Shown here one piece after another: positions 34,400 to 42,470 of a stretch of 64,000 nucleotides of DNA (its first letter is position 1; each line of letters starts with the position of its first letter). Made by a program: the position numbers and the translations under genes. The notes under the pieces were generated by a model. The model saw nothing but the letters and a program-made list of their open reading frames with translations. It was not told the DNA's origin and made no database searches. This stretch comes from UBA8752 sp042095055 (lineage in GTDB: Bacteria; Bacteroidota; Bacteroidia; Flavobacteriales_D; Sanyastnellaceae), in contig JBELBZ010000001.1 in assembly GCA_042095055.1 (NCBI GenBank), forward strand, positions 124,001-188,000, given 5' to 3'.

Positions 34400-36063
34400 G
34401 GGTCTGGTGGCGCAATCGAACGTCCATTCCACTGCTGAGTGTGTGGCTTGGGTTTGGACCCCGTGCATTTGCCCAGGCCGAACAAGAGGCGGCCTTGGAC
34501 ATTCCTTTGGTGGCCGTGGCTTGGGATGCGGGATGCTTAACACGCGATGAGTGCGCGGGGATGGCCGCAGCTTTTCGCGATCAACCCTTGGCCGTATGGA
34601 CCCAACAGGCGGTGGCAGCTGAACTTGACCCTTCTCGTGCTTCGCGTGTGGTGGACTGTCTGCGCCAACTTCCCGAATGGCGGGAAGTGTTTCAATTGGC
34701 GGTACAATCTCCTGGCCGACAGCCCGGGACCAACTTGAGGATACGGGGAGACTTCACCCAGGGCGCAACAGGTCTGAACGCCTCCTTTTCAAGCAAGGGC
34801 AGGGCAGGAGGTTCAGTGGGCTTTAGGGTTGCGCTGCGAGAAGGACATGGTGAAGTGGATGCTGCCCACGCCAAGGTTGAGGGGCTTCGGGGGGTGTGGT
34901 GGTGTGGGACCTTGGCAGCGGGCTATGGTCAGGGCTTGGTGGTGTGGACACCCAGCCCTTTTGATGACATCGGAGGGATGGAAGGAAGCCACAGAATTGG
35001 AAGGGGCATTCGGACGGTCTCTTTTCGCCAACGCGGGGTGTGGAACGGCGTGGGCTGGCAGCAAAACTCCTCCTTTGTGCGCCCCGGACGGCCCCGTTGG
35101 TGTATGGTGGGCAAGACCTGGCCTGAACAGCGGGGAACGGCAGCCCTTGGTGGGAGGCTAGGCCGCGTGGAATGGGCGGGGCGCCTTCAAGAATTGATGG
35201 ATGGCGGATGGTCCGGATTGGCGGGCATCAATGGCAAGGGCTCTGGAAAAGGGTGGAGCTTTCGCTGGGCGATGGCCGCATTTCGCCAAGGGTGGGAAGG
35301 CCGCTTCAGCGCCTTGAAAACGTGGTCGGCCAATGGAGAGGCACACATGCAATTGGAACGCATCCACCCCCAGCATCCAAAGTGGCGAAGTGGAGAAATG
35401 CGGTCAAGAGCGCTTGACCCCGAAGCCCTCCCAGGAATGTTGTGGAAAGGCGGTATTGCATTTCAGGGCCGTTGGGACGGTTGGGTCCGAATGGAGGCCC
35501 GCTGGTGGGGCCCTCCTCCACACCGGCTCAGTCGACGCACTTCTGTGCGTGTTGAAAGGCAGGGCCACCGCCTGGACTTCAAGGTTTTCATGGAACCCGA
35601 AGCGCCCATTCAAAGCGCGGCGCAAGGCCTTTTGGGCGAGGGCCATTGGTCGGCCTCTTGGCGCAAGCTGCACAGCGCTCGGGAACTGGGTGCGCCAGTC
35701 TGGCGCTGGTGCGTCAGTGCATCAGGGCAGGGCGAAGCATGGGGAGTGGCGGTCGCCTTTATGGTGGCATGGAAAGTGGAAGGACAGGGCCGATGGCGCT
35801 TGGGAGTGGCACAGTCTTGGGGGAAAGAAGGAGCTCCCATCCGCTACATTCAAGGGTGGGACGGCAGGCCATCAGAGCCCTTCTCCAAGACGGGCTTCAA
35901 GGGGTTTTTGCGCTGGGTATCGGACAATGGGACATGGCGGATGGGCGTGCGCACGGGTTGGACGGAGGGCATGGATTTCGAAGAAATGGAAGGCATGTCG
36001 TGGGGAATCCACGCTTTTCGGGTGGAATTCAAACCGCCTTGGCCTTCGGCGCGCCGAGGGTAG
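34396..36063 (+). CDS. Predicted outer-membrane barrel protein, distantly like Bacteroidota HhH/ComEA-type barrels
   Basis: 555 residues from the ATG at 34396. The signal peptide ends RAFA with Gln next (QAEQEA). A short helical N-terminal domain (about 30-100) is followed by a long Trp-rich, strand-rich region. The GYGQGLVVWTPSPFDDIGG segment and the RGIRTVSF block resemble the barrel half of large Bacteroidota proteins that carry helix-hairpin-helix repeats at their N terminus. The HhH motif itself is not clear here. Inferred to be an integral outer-membrane protein; function unknown. The upstream out-of-frame extension to 34090 lies inside the preceding gene and is not coding. A 73-base gap precedes efp. 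Confidence 0.65.
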   Translation: MRVWWRNRTSIPLLSVWLGFGPRAFAQAEQEAALDIPLVAVAWDAGCLTRDECAGMAAAFRDQPLAVWTQQAVAAELDPSRASRVVDCLRQLPEWREVFQLAVQSPGRQPGTNLRIRGDFTQGATGLNASFSSKGRAGGSVGFRVALREGHGEVDAAHAKVEGLRGVWWCGTLAAGYGQGLVVWTPSPFDDIGGMEGSHRIGRGIRTVSFRQRGVWNGVGWQQNSSFVRPGRPRWCMVGKTWPEQRGTAALGGRLGRVEWAGRLQELMDGGWSGLAGINGKGSGKGWSFRWAMAAFRQGWEGRFSALKTWSANGEAHMQLERIHPQHPKWRSGEMRSRALDPEALPGMLWKGGIAFQGRWDGWVRMEARWWGPPPHRLSRRTSVRVERQGHRLDFKVFMEPEAPIQSAAQGLLGEGHWSASWRKLHSARELGAPVWRWCVSASGQGEAWGVAVAFMVAWKVEGQGRWRLGVAQSWGKEGAPIRYIQGWDGRPSEPFSKTGFKGFLRWVSDNGTWRMGVRTGWTEGMDFEEMEGMSWGIHAFRVEFKPPWPSARRG

Positions 36064-36136
36064 CCGCTATATTGCACAACGCCCGCGGACCCAACACCAA
36101 AACAGGTGAGGTACAAGGGCGACATACCTCAACCAT

Positions 36137-36703
36137 ATGGCAACCACTTCCGATATCAAGAACGGTTTGTGCCTGCGCCACCAAGGCGGGCTTTACCAGG
36201 TCCTCGAATTCCTTCACAAGAAGACGGCACGGGGTTCGGGCAATGTCTGGACCAAAATGAAAAACCTCGAGAACGGCAAGATCATCGAGCACTCCTACAA
36301 CACAGGAGCGAAGGTCGATGTCATTCGGGTCGAGACACGCGAACACACCTTCTTGTACGAGGATGACATGGGGTACAACTTCATGAACACCGAGTCCTTT
36401 GAGCAAATCTTGCTCGAAAAGCACCTGATCGACAATTCTCATTTCCTTCAGGACGAAATGAAGTGTTTGATTGTATTTCACGCGGATGAAGAGCGGCCGT
36501 TGAGTGCCTCGTTGCCCAGCCACATTGAAGCCGAAGTCACTTACACAGAACCAGGTGTCAGAGGCGATACAGCGACCAACACCTTCAAGCCCGCGACGAT
36601 CGACACTGGAGCAGAAGTGAGGGTGCCTTTGTTTATCAATACCGGAGACCGCATCAAGGTGGACACCCGCACGGGCGATTACTCCGAACGGGTCAAGAAA
36701 TGA
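36137..36703 (+). CDS. efp: Elongation factor P
   Basis: 188 residues with the Bacteroidota start MATTSDIKNGL. EF-P rescues ribosomes stalled at polyproline. Three beta domains are visible, the last ending FINTGDRIKVDTRTGDYSERVKK. The loop that reaches the peptidyl-transferase centre reads LHKKTARGSGN instead of the usual HVKPGKG type, so the tip residue aligned with E. coli Lys34 is Arg32. No modification enzyme is encoded nearby. The SpoIIE phosphatase gene starts 6 bases downstream. Confidence 0.96.
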   Translation: MATTSDIKNGLCLRHQGGLYQVLEFLHKKTARGSGNVWTKMKNLENGKIIEHSYNTGAKVDVIRVETREHTFLYEDDMGYNFMNTESFEQILLEKHLIDNSHFLQDEMKCLIVFHADEERPLSASLPSHIEAEVTYTEPGVRGDTATNTFKPATIDTGAEVRVPLFINTGDRIKVDTRTGDYSERVKK

Positions 36704-36709
36704 CCCCTC

Positions 36710-37933
36710 ATGGCCTCTGATCTCCGGACCAAAAAGCGGCTGGACCGCCTGAGACAGCAGGCAGATGTGCTGTTGGAGCTGACCCAAGCGATCAACCGCA
36801 ATGTGCCGGACAGCGATCTTTTTGCGCTGTATCAGAGGTGCTTAGAAAGCATAGGCGTAGGCAAGCTTGCGCTGTTTTCTCGAAGCCAAGAAGAGACCGT
36901 TTGGGGATGTCTTGTCGAGTGGGGTTATCCCATGAGTTTGCCCAAATTGGCCAATGCCTCAGAGGTCCTGTCGGGCAAGGCCCACGCCATTGTCGACGGG
37001 GATACAGCGGTAGAGTTCGATCTGGCCATTCCGGTCGAGCACGATGGCGATGTGATCGCCTACGTCGTCATGGGGGACCGAGAGGAGGGACGGGGCATGA
37101 GTCCGTCCATCCGGTATGTGCGCTTCATCACCACCCTGACCAATGTCTTGGTGGTGGCCCTGAGGAACCGGGAATTGACAGCAGAACGTATTCGGACTGC
37201 GGGTTTGGAGCGGGAGCTGGCATTGGCGGGAGAAATGCAATCCATGCTCCTTCCAAGCAATTTGCCAAATGATGGACACCGGTCGTTTTCGGCGCGTTAC
37301 CGGCCGCACCATCATGTGGGCGGAGATTATTATGACGCCGTCATGCTGCCCGATGGACGCATGGCCATTGCCATGGCCGATGTGAGTGGCAAAGGCATGC
37401 CTGCCGCCTTTCTCATGTCCAACTTTCAGGCGCATTTACACGCCCATTTGGACCACAATTCAGGCGCCATCGAAGATGTTGTTAGGTCCCTGAATGAGCG
37501 GGTTTTTGGAAGCGCCGGGGGTGAACGGTTCATCACACTCTTTCTCGCCATTCACGACCCGGTCAGCAGGGTCATAGATTATGTCAATTGCGGCCACAAC
37601 CCGCCCCTGTTTGTGCCAGCCAAAGGCCCGGGAACCTTCTTGGGTGAAGGGTGTCCAGGATTGGGGATGTTGGATTTTCTGCCAGTGGTCGGCGCAGGTC
37701 AACTCTCCGTGGAGGTGGGGTCAAAACTGGTCTGCTTTACCGATGGTTTGGTGGAGCAGGAGAACACCGAGGGAGAAGCTTACGGAGAGCACCGCCTCCA
37801 AAAACTGGTGGAGGGTGAAAGGAAGTCAGGCTGTGAGGCGCTCAATACCAGCATCATTGTGGATTGGGAGCAGCACCGAGGCGTGGCAGATCCCGCGGAC
37901 GACACCGCCCTGCTTACCGTTCACTTTTCTTGA
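36710..37933 (+). CDS. PP2C-type SpoIIE-family serine phosphatase with GAF-like sensor
   Basis: 407 residues, cytoplasmic. A GAF-like sensory domain (about 25-165) and a short coiled linker (about 165-195) precede a SpoIIE/RsbU-type PP2C phosphatase (about 200-405). Metal-binding acids are in VGGDYYDA, MADVSGKGMPAA, CFTDGLVE and ADDTALL. Such proteins dephosphorylate anti-anti-sigma factors in partner-switching pathways or other serine-phosphorylated regulators; no STAS partner is nearby. It follows efp by 6 bases, and its last 20 bases overlap the convergent O-antigen ligase-like gene. Confidence 0.92.
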   Translation: MASDLRTKKRLDRLRQQADVLLELTQAINRNVPDSDLFALYQRCLESIGVGKLALFSRSQEETVWGCLVEWGYPMSLPKLANASEVLSGKAHAIVDGDTAVEFDLAIPVEHDGDVIAYVVMGDREEGRGMSPSIRYVRFITTLTNVLVVALRNRELTAERIRTAGLERELALAGEMQSMLLPSNLPNDGHRSFSARYRPHHHVGGDYYDAVMLPDGRMAIAMADVSGKGMPAAFLMSNFQAHLHAHLDHNSGAIEDVVRSLNERVFGSAGGERFITLFLAIHDPVSRVIDYVNCGHNPPLFVPAKGPGTFLGEGCPGLGMLDFLPVVGAGQLSVEVGSKLVCFTDGLVEQENTEGEAYGEHRLQKLVEGERKSGCEALNTSIIVDWEQHRGVADPADDTALLTVHFS

Positions 37934-39383
37934 CCTCCAGATCCATCACCACGAGGATGGCCAAGAAGCCCCAGAAGGGAGCGCTGGCTTTATCTGTGTC
38001 GAGGTAGTTGTTCAATACCCCGTGGATGAAGTAGGTCATCAGCCCCAGATAGACCGACATCGCCCAATAGGCCCTCCAGCGGTCTCGTTCTCTGAGGGCA
38101 CGGTAGGTTCGAAACCCCATGTTGCAGGTGGCGAGGAGGATGCCCAAAATGATCAGGGTTCCAGGGATTCCTTGTTCGGCCAAAGGACCCAGATACTCAC
38201 TGTGGGCGTTGCCCCGGTCTGCATTGTTGGTCGAGATGATGGTGCGGTGTTCTGACCGTTGGTGGGGAGCGTAGACAAATTGGTACGTGCCAGGTCCCCA
38301 GCCTGTCAAAGGACGTTCAGACCAGAGGCTCAGCGCACAGCTCCAGCGGTTGATGCGCTCCAGGTTGGAGGCGTCACTCGAAACGTTGCTGATGGATTCG
38401 ACGTGCTCAGTGAGGTCGTCGGAAGAGTCTTGATCGTTGCGCTCCAAAGAAATGAGCAGTTGGTCCCATGACAGCAACAGCAAAGCTGCCGCCAGCACGG
38501 CAGCCACGATCAACGTGCGCAATTTGACTCCGAGTCGCATCAGCAAGCCCAAGGCCGCCGCCGCCACCAAGGAAACCCAAGCCGCGCGTGTAAAGGAGAG
38601 GATGAGGCCCAAAGTGAGCACCACAAAGGCCACTCCCAATCCGAGCTTTCCAATGGCTTGCCGGTTGGGCTTGATCAACAAGGCCAGCAGGGGAAACCAA
38701 AACATGGCGAGCACGGCACCATAGCTGGTGTGGTCCTTGAAAAAAGGGTCCATGACCCAATGGCCGGCCTGTTTTTCAAAACCGTAACCGGCATGGCGCA
38801 CGACCGTGTAGATGATGACGGCGAGAAGGGGCAGCAGGTAAAGCAGGACAAAGTGTTCTTGCCGCTCGCGCTGCCGCAGAATAGGCGCCAACAGAAAAAA
38901 GAACCCCACGACAAACCAAGCCCGCGCGATGGTAAACTTCAGGGAGACGATCGGGTCCCAGGAGAGCAATGTGGTGACGATGAGCCACAAAAACATCACT
39001 TGTAGCCACCGCGAAATGGGGTGCCGTTCAATGTCAACATCCATTCCGATTCCCCTGAGTCGGTCCAGAAGAAACAGCAGCAGCAACCCAAACAAGATGG
39101 GTTCGGTTGGGAGGTAGAGTCCGACCCCGCCAATTTCAAGTTGTTCCAGGTTGAGGCTGAGCGGCACGGTAGCCACAAGGCCCAACAGCAGCAGGTCGCG
39201 CCGAGACAGCGCCAGTGCGACAATCCCGAACACCAAAGGAAGCGCGGCCACCCCATAAGCCTCCTGGGATACAGCCCAAAAAAGCAGTGCGCCAAAACCC
39301 AAAATGACCGCAGCAGTGCCGCCGGAAAACGGCGACGGATCTGGGATCACAACAGGGCGCTTTGCCTGGGGCGCTGGGTTCAT
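37914..39383 (-). CDS. O-antigen ligase/polymerase family membrane protein
   Basis: 489 residues with about eleven membrane helices. The large periplasmic loop carries RWSCALSLWSERPLTGWGPGTYQFVYAP, and the active-site-like His394 lies in GNAHSEYLGPLAEQG, the signature of the Wzy_C/WaaL family. It should polymerise or ligate surface polysaccharide. Its ATG overlaps the stop of the chain-length protein gene (ATGA at 39380-39383), so they form a two-gene unit. Ligase and polymerase roles cannot be told apart here. Confidence 0.85.
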   Translation of the reverse strand: MNPAPQAKRPVVIPDPSPFSGGTAAVILGFGALLFWAVSQEAYGVAALPLVFGIVALALSRRDLLLLGLVATVPLSLNLEQLEIGGVGLYLPTEPILFGLLLLFLLDRLRGIGMDVDIERHPISRWLQVMFLWLIVTTLLSWDPIVSLKFTIARAWFVVGFFFLLAPILRQRERQEHFVLLYLLPLLAVIIYTVVRHAGYGFEKQAGHWVMDPFFKDHTSYGAVLAMFWFPLLALLIKPNRQAIGKLGLGVAFVVLTLGLILSFTRAAWVSLVAAAALGLLMRLGVKLRTLIVAAVLAAALLLLSWDQLLISLERNDQDSSDDLTEHVESISNVSSDASNLERINRWSCALSLWSERPLTGWGPGTYQFVYAPHQRSEHRTIISTNNADRGNAHSEYLGPLAEQGIPGTLIILGILLATCNMGFRTYRALRERDRWRAYWAMSVYLGLMTYFIHGVLNNYLDTDKASAPFWGFLAILVVMDLEVKKSER

Positions 39384-40372
39384 CGGATGGCGTCGCGCGT
39401 CAGCAAAAACACAAGGGCGGCCAAGGCCAATGACACGGCTCCCATCACAGCAATCAGCCAGCGCACAGGCCGGGCCTTCTTGTCGGCGGATGCGGCGCGG
39501 TCCACTACAAATGCAGCTGGGATTTGCGATTCAGCATCGAGCTTGTTGAGGTCATAACGCTTCTTCAGCACTGCCTCCTGCTCGTAGGCATCTTCGAGCT
39601 TGGTGGTCAACTGGTTGTACTCATTGGCATATGGTGCCAAGCGCTCCATTTTAGATTCGATGTTCTCCGCCCGCGAGAACTGGCCTTCCGCCAAAGCGGT
39701 CGCATACTGCTCGTTGAGGCCTTCGATTTGGATGGGGAAATCGTAGATGCCAATGCTGCGCAAATCGCCAAGCCGCCCCTCCATTTCTTTGATTTCGTTT
39801 TGGTTCTGCAGCAGTGAGCGTTCGGCATAACGCAAGGCTTCACCCGCGCGGTCATTCCGCAATTGGTTCGCCACCGAGTCGGTCAGTTGGGCAATGTCAT
39901 TGGCCATGCGCTCGGCCATATCTGGAGCAATGTCAAAGACATCAATTCTGATTGAACCGTAACGGGTCAGATTCGCCCCTACTTTTCCCGCATAGACCTT
40001 GGCCATCGCGGCTTTCGCACCAGCTTGGTCGCGTTCAATGTTGTAGTGTGTCCAGAGGTCATACTTCTCGATGACCCTCCTTCGAATGCGGTCTGAATTC
40101 AGAATCTGCAAGAGGCGTTCGGCATCCTCTGTCTCACCGTAAGCCAAAATGTCTTCCCGTTTGACTTCTTCATAGAACTGAGCTCCAATGGATTGCTGCG
40201 GCAAAGCAAAGAGCACGACAGAAGATTGAAATTCAGGCTCGATCAAAAATGAGGCAGCAGCGCTGATCAGTCCACCAAGAAGGCCGGCGATGATCAGGGG
40301 TTTCCGCCAATCCCAGACCCTGCGCAGCAAAGTGGCATCTGGGGTGTTCGTGTTGGATGAGGTCGTATCCAT
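39380..40372 (-). CDS. Polysaccharide chain-length determinant (Wzz/PCP family) protein
   Basis: 330 residues from the ATG at 40372. Two membrane helices (about 24-44 and 303-324) flank a periplasmic domain with long coiled-coil helices (about 180-285), the PCP layout. No tyrosine-kinase domain is attached. It regulates polymer length or acts in export with the downstream O-antigen ligase-like protein. The frame is open to 40684, but the extra part lies inside the divergent glycosyltransferase. A TTTGC box ends 6 bases before the ATG. Confidence 0.85.
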   Translation of the reverse strand: MDTTSSNTNTPDATLLRRVWDWRKPLIIAGLLGGLISAAASFLIEPEFQSSVVLFALPQQSIGAQFYEEVKREDILAYGETEDAERLLQILNSDRIRRRVIEKYDLWTHYNIERDQAGAKAAMAKVYAGKVGANLTRYGSIRIDVFDIAPDMAERMANDIAQLTDSVANQLRNDRAGEALRYAERSLLQNQNEIKEMEGRLGDLRSIGIYDFPIQIEGLNEQYATALAEGQFSRAENIESKMERLAPYANEYNQLTTKLEDAYEQEAVLKKRYDLNKLDAESQIPAAFVVDRAASADKKARPVRWLIAVMGAVSLALAALVFLLTRDAIR

Positions 40373-40504
40373 GGTGTGCAAATCGTATTGCGGTTCCGTT
40401 CCGATGCGCAAGATGCACCGGACAATTGGCCCAACGTGAAGTAAGGACAAACCGTATCCGGATTGTTTCAACTTTTGCACTAGAGCAGGTCGTAATTTGG
40501 CCCC

Positions 40505-41704
40505 ATGGCAGTGGTGGCGATCAATACCCGTTTGGTGATTCCAGACAAATTGGACGGCATTGGTTGGTTCACCTTGGAAACGGTTCAGCGCATAACAGCA
40601 GCGCATCCTGAACATCACTTTCACTTGCTCTTCGACAGGCTGCCACCGGAAGACTTGTTTCCCGGGGACAACGTGGAGTGCCATTGGGTATGGCCACCCG
40701 CACGCCGTCCATTCTTACTCAACATCTGGTTGGATTGGGCGGTCCCAAGGCTTTTGAAGCAATGGAAAGCAGACGTCTTTGTCTCACCGGATGGTTTTTT
40801 GAGCAGCAGGACGGCTGTCCCTCAGGTTGCAGTGCAGCATGACTTGAACTTCGAACACCATCCGGAGTGGTTGCCAGATCGCGTGGCCCGGCATTACAAA
40901 AAGCGCTTCCCCGCTGCTGCAAAACGGGCGGCCCGGGTCGCCACAGTGAGCAGGTTTAGCGCTGAGGACATTCACCAGCGTTACGGGGTGCCCAAAGACC
41001 GTGTGGATGTCGTGTACAATGGAGCTGGCAGTGTTTATCACCGAGCACCCTTGGGGGCCAATGCCCAACAACAGGCGCGCCTCGTCCGTGATAAGTTCAC
41101 CCACGGCCGTCCATTTTTTGTCTTTGTTGGAACCCAGCACCCTCGAAAAAACCTCGGCGGCTTGATGAAAGCATTCAGCACCTACCGCGCTCAAGGAGGT
41201 CGATGGGACTTGCTGTTGGTGGGGACGCCATTGTGGCGCCGAAGACGGTTTGATGCTCGGCAATCGGTGGAAGACCTTCCGGATCAACTTCGGAATCATG
41301 TGCATACATCGGGCTGGTTGCCACAGGACCAGCTTGCCCAAGTGCTGTCATCTGCAGGGGCACTGGTGTTTATTCCCTGGTTTGAAGGCTTTGGAATCCC
41401 AATGGTTGAGGCATTTGCAGCGGGGACTCCTGTAATCCATGGCAATCGGACTTCCCTCCCTGAGGTAGCAGCTGGGGCAGGGCTTGAGGTCGACCCAGGA
41501 CACGCGAATCAAGTGGCCGAAGCCATGCGGCGCATAGAAGATGAGCCTGCGCTGCGCGCTGCTTTGATCGAAAAAGGCAAAGACCGAGCAGAGGATTTCA
41601 GCTGGGAGAAAACTTCGTCTTTGCTGTGGTCTTGTATTGAGCAAGCAGCATCAGATGCCGGTGTGGACATGTCGGTGGGGAAAGGGGGTTCAGCTTCAGC
41701 GTGA
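40505..41704 (+). CDS. Group 4 family glycosyltransferase
   Basis: 399 residues, GT-B fold. The C-terminal half shows FVGTQHPRKNLGGLMKAF and GFGIPMVEAFAAGTPVI with the nucleotide-sugar-binding Glu residues of GT4 enzymes. It probably adds a sugar to a surface polysaccharide or lipid, given the divergent chain-length and O-antigen ligase-like genes. Donor and acceptor are unknown. TAATTTGG ends 4 bases before its ATG. Its stop shares a base with the rnhB start (TGATG). Confidence 0.92.
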   Translation: MAVVAINTRLVIPDKLDGIGWFTLETVQRITAAHPEHHFHLLFDRLPPEDLFPGDNVECHWVWPPARRPFLLNIWLDWAVPRLLKQWKADVFVSPDGFLSSRTAVPQVAVQHDLNFEHHPEWLPDRVARHYKKRFPAAAKRAARVATVSRFSAEDIHQRYGVPKDRVDVVYNGAGSVYHRAPLGANAQQQARLVRDKFTHGRPFFVFVGTQHPRKNLGGLMKAFSTYRAQGGRWDLLLVGTPLWRRRRFDARQSVEDLPDQLRNHVHTSGWLPQDQLAQVLSSAGALVFIPWFEGFGIPMVEAFAAGTPVIHGNRTSLPEVAAGAGLEVDPGHANQVAEAMRRIEDEPALRAALIEKGKDRAEDFSWEKTSSLLWSCIEQAASDAGVDMSVGKGGSASA

Positions 41705-42285
41705 TGGGACTGCAGTTGCACGCGCTCAAGGACCGTTTGGAAGCGGGTGTGGATGAAGCAGGCCGGGGGTGTTTGGCAGGTCCAGTCACGGCAGCGGCCG
41801 TGATCCCTGGTCGCGCAGGGGCGGCATGGCTGCGGGCAGGGCTCAACGACAGCAAGCAGATCAATGCCAAAACCAGACAGGAATTGCGGGAGCGGATTGA
41901 GTCCGAGGCTGCAGCCTGGGCTGTGGGTTGGGCCTCGGTCGAGGAAATAGAGGAATTGAACATCCTCAAAGCGTCACACCTCGCCATGCACCGGGCCATC
42001 GATGCTCTGTCCACAGCACCCGAGTTTTTATTAATCGATGGAAATCGGTTCCAAACCCATTCGATTCCACACTCCTGTGAAATCAAGGGTGATGGTCGAT
42101 TTATGTCCATTGCAGCGGCCAGCATTCTGGCCAAGACCCACAGGGATGAGTTGATGCTGGAGCTGTCAGCGGCATTTCCAGAGTACGGTTGGGAGCGCAA
42201 CAAAGGGTATCCCACCAAAGCGCACAAAGCCGCTTTATCGTCGCACGGAGTCTGCGTCCATCACAGAAACACCTTTAAATGGTGA
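41704..42285 (+). CDS. rnhB: Ribonuclease HII
   Basis: 193 residues from the ATG at 41704 (a GTG one codon earlier is possible). RNase HII nicks RNA in RNA/DNA hybrids and removes misincorporated ribonucleotides. The catalytic acids lie in GVDEAGRG (Asp-Glu) and LLIDGNRF (Asp), and the KGDGRFMSIAAASILAK block is typical. It overlaps the glycosyltransferase stop by one base. Confidence 0.96.
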   Translation: MGLQLHALKDRLEAGVDEAGRGCLAGPVTAAAVIPGRAGAAWLRAGLNDSKQINAKTRQELRERIESEAAAWAVGWASVEEIEELNILKASHLAMHRAIDALSTAPEFLLIDGNRFQTHSIPHSCEIKGDGRFMSIAAASILAKTHRDELMLELSAAFPEYGWERNKGYPTKAHKAALSSHGVCVHHRNTFKW

Positions 42286-42300
42286 TGCCAAATGGCATCA
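42283..42300 (+). terminator. Short perfect hairpin at the rnhB stop
   Basis: TGATGCCA and its exact complement TGGCATCA are separated by two bases and overlap the rnhB stop codon. There is no T run after it, so it may be a weak terminator or an mRNA 3' stabiliser. The rest of the 185-base gap before the next gene (42301-42470) shows no gene and no convincing promoter. Confidence 0.35.
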
Positions 42301-42470
42301 GGCCAATCGATTGTAAGCATTATTGAGGGTTCCTATCGACGACAACAAGAAGTTCAAGGGGCATTATCTAAGCCTGTGTTATCAATCGGTTAACCGCAGC
42401 ACTGGTCGGCGGTTTGAGGTGAACACTGAACGTAACTTGTTGTTGATTTTCTGTAACCAAGACATCAAAC

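Noticed and set aside
36069..36076. TATATTGC upstream of efp as a promoter box
   Set aside because: Lacks the TTTG end of the consensus and has no -33 element; not distinguishable from chance.
35333..36109. 258-codon plus-strand frame in another phase
   Set aside because: Overlaps the 555-residue outer-membrane protein, which has the coherent signal peptide and strand pattern; this frame has neither.
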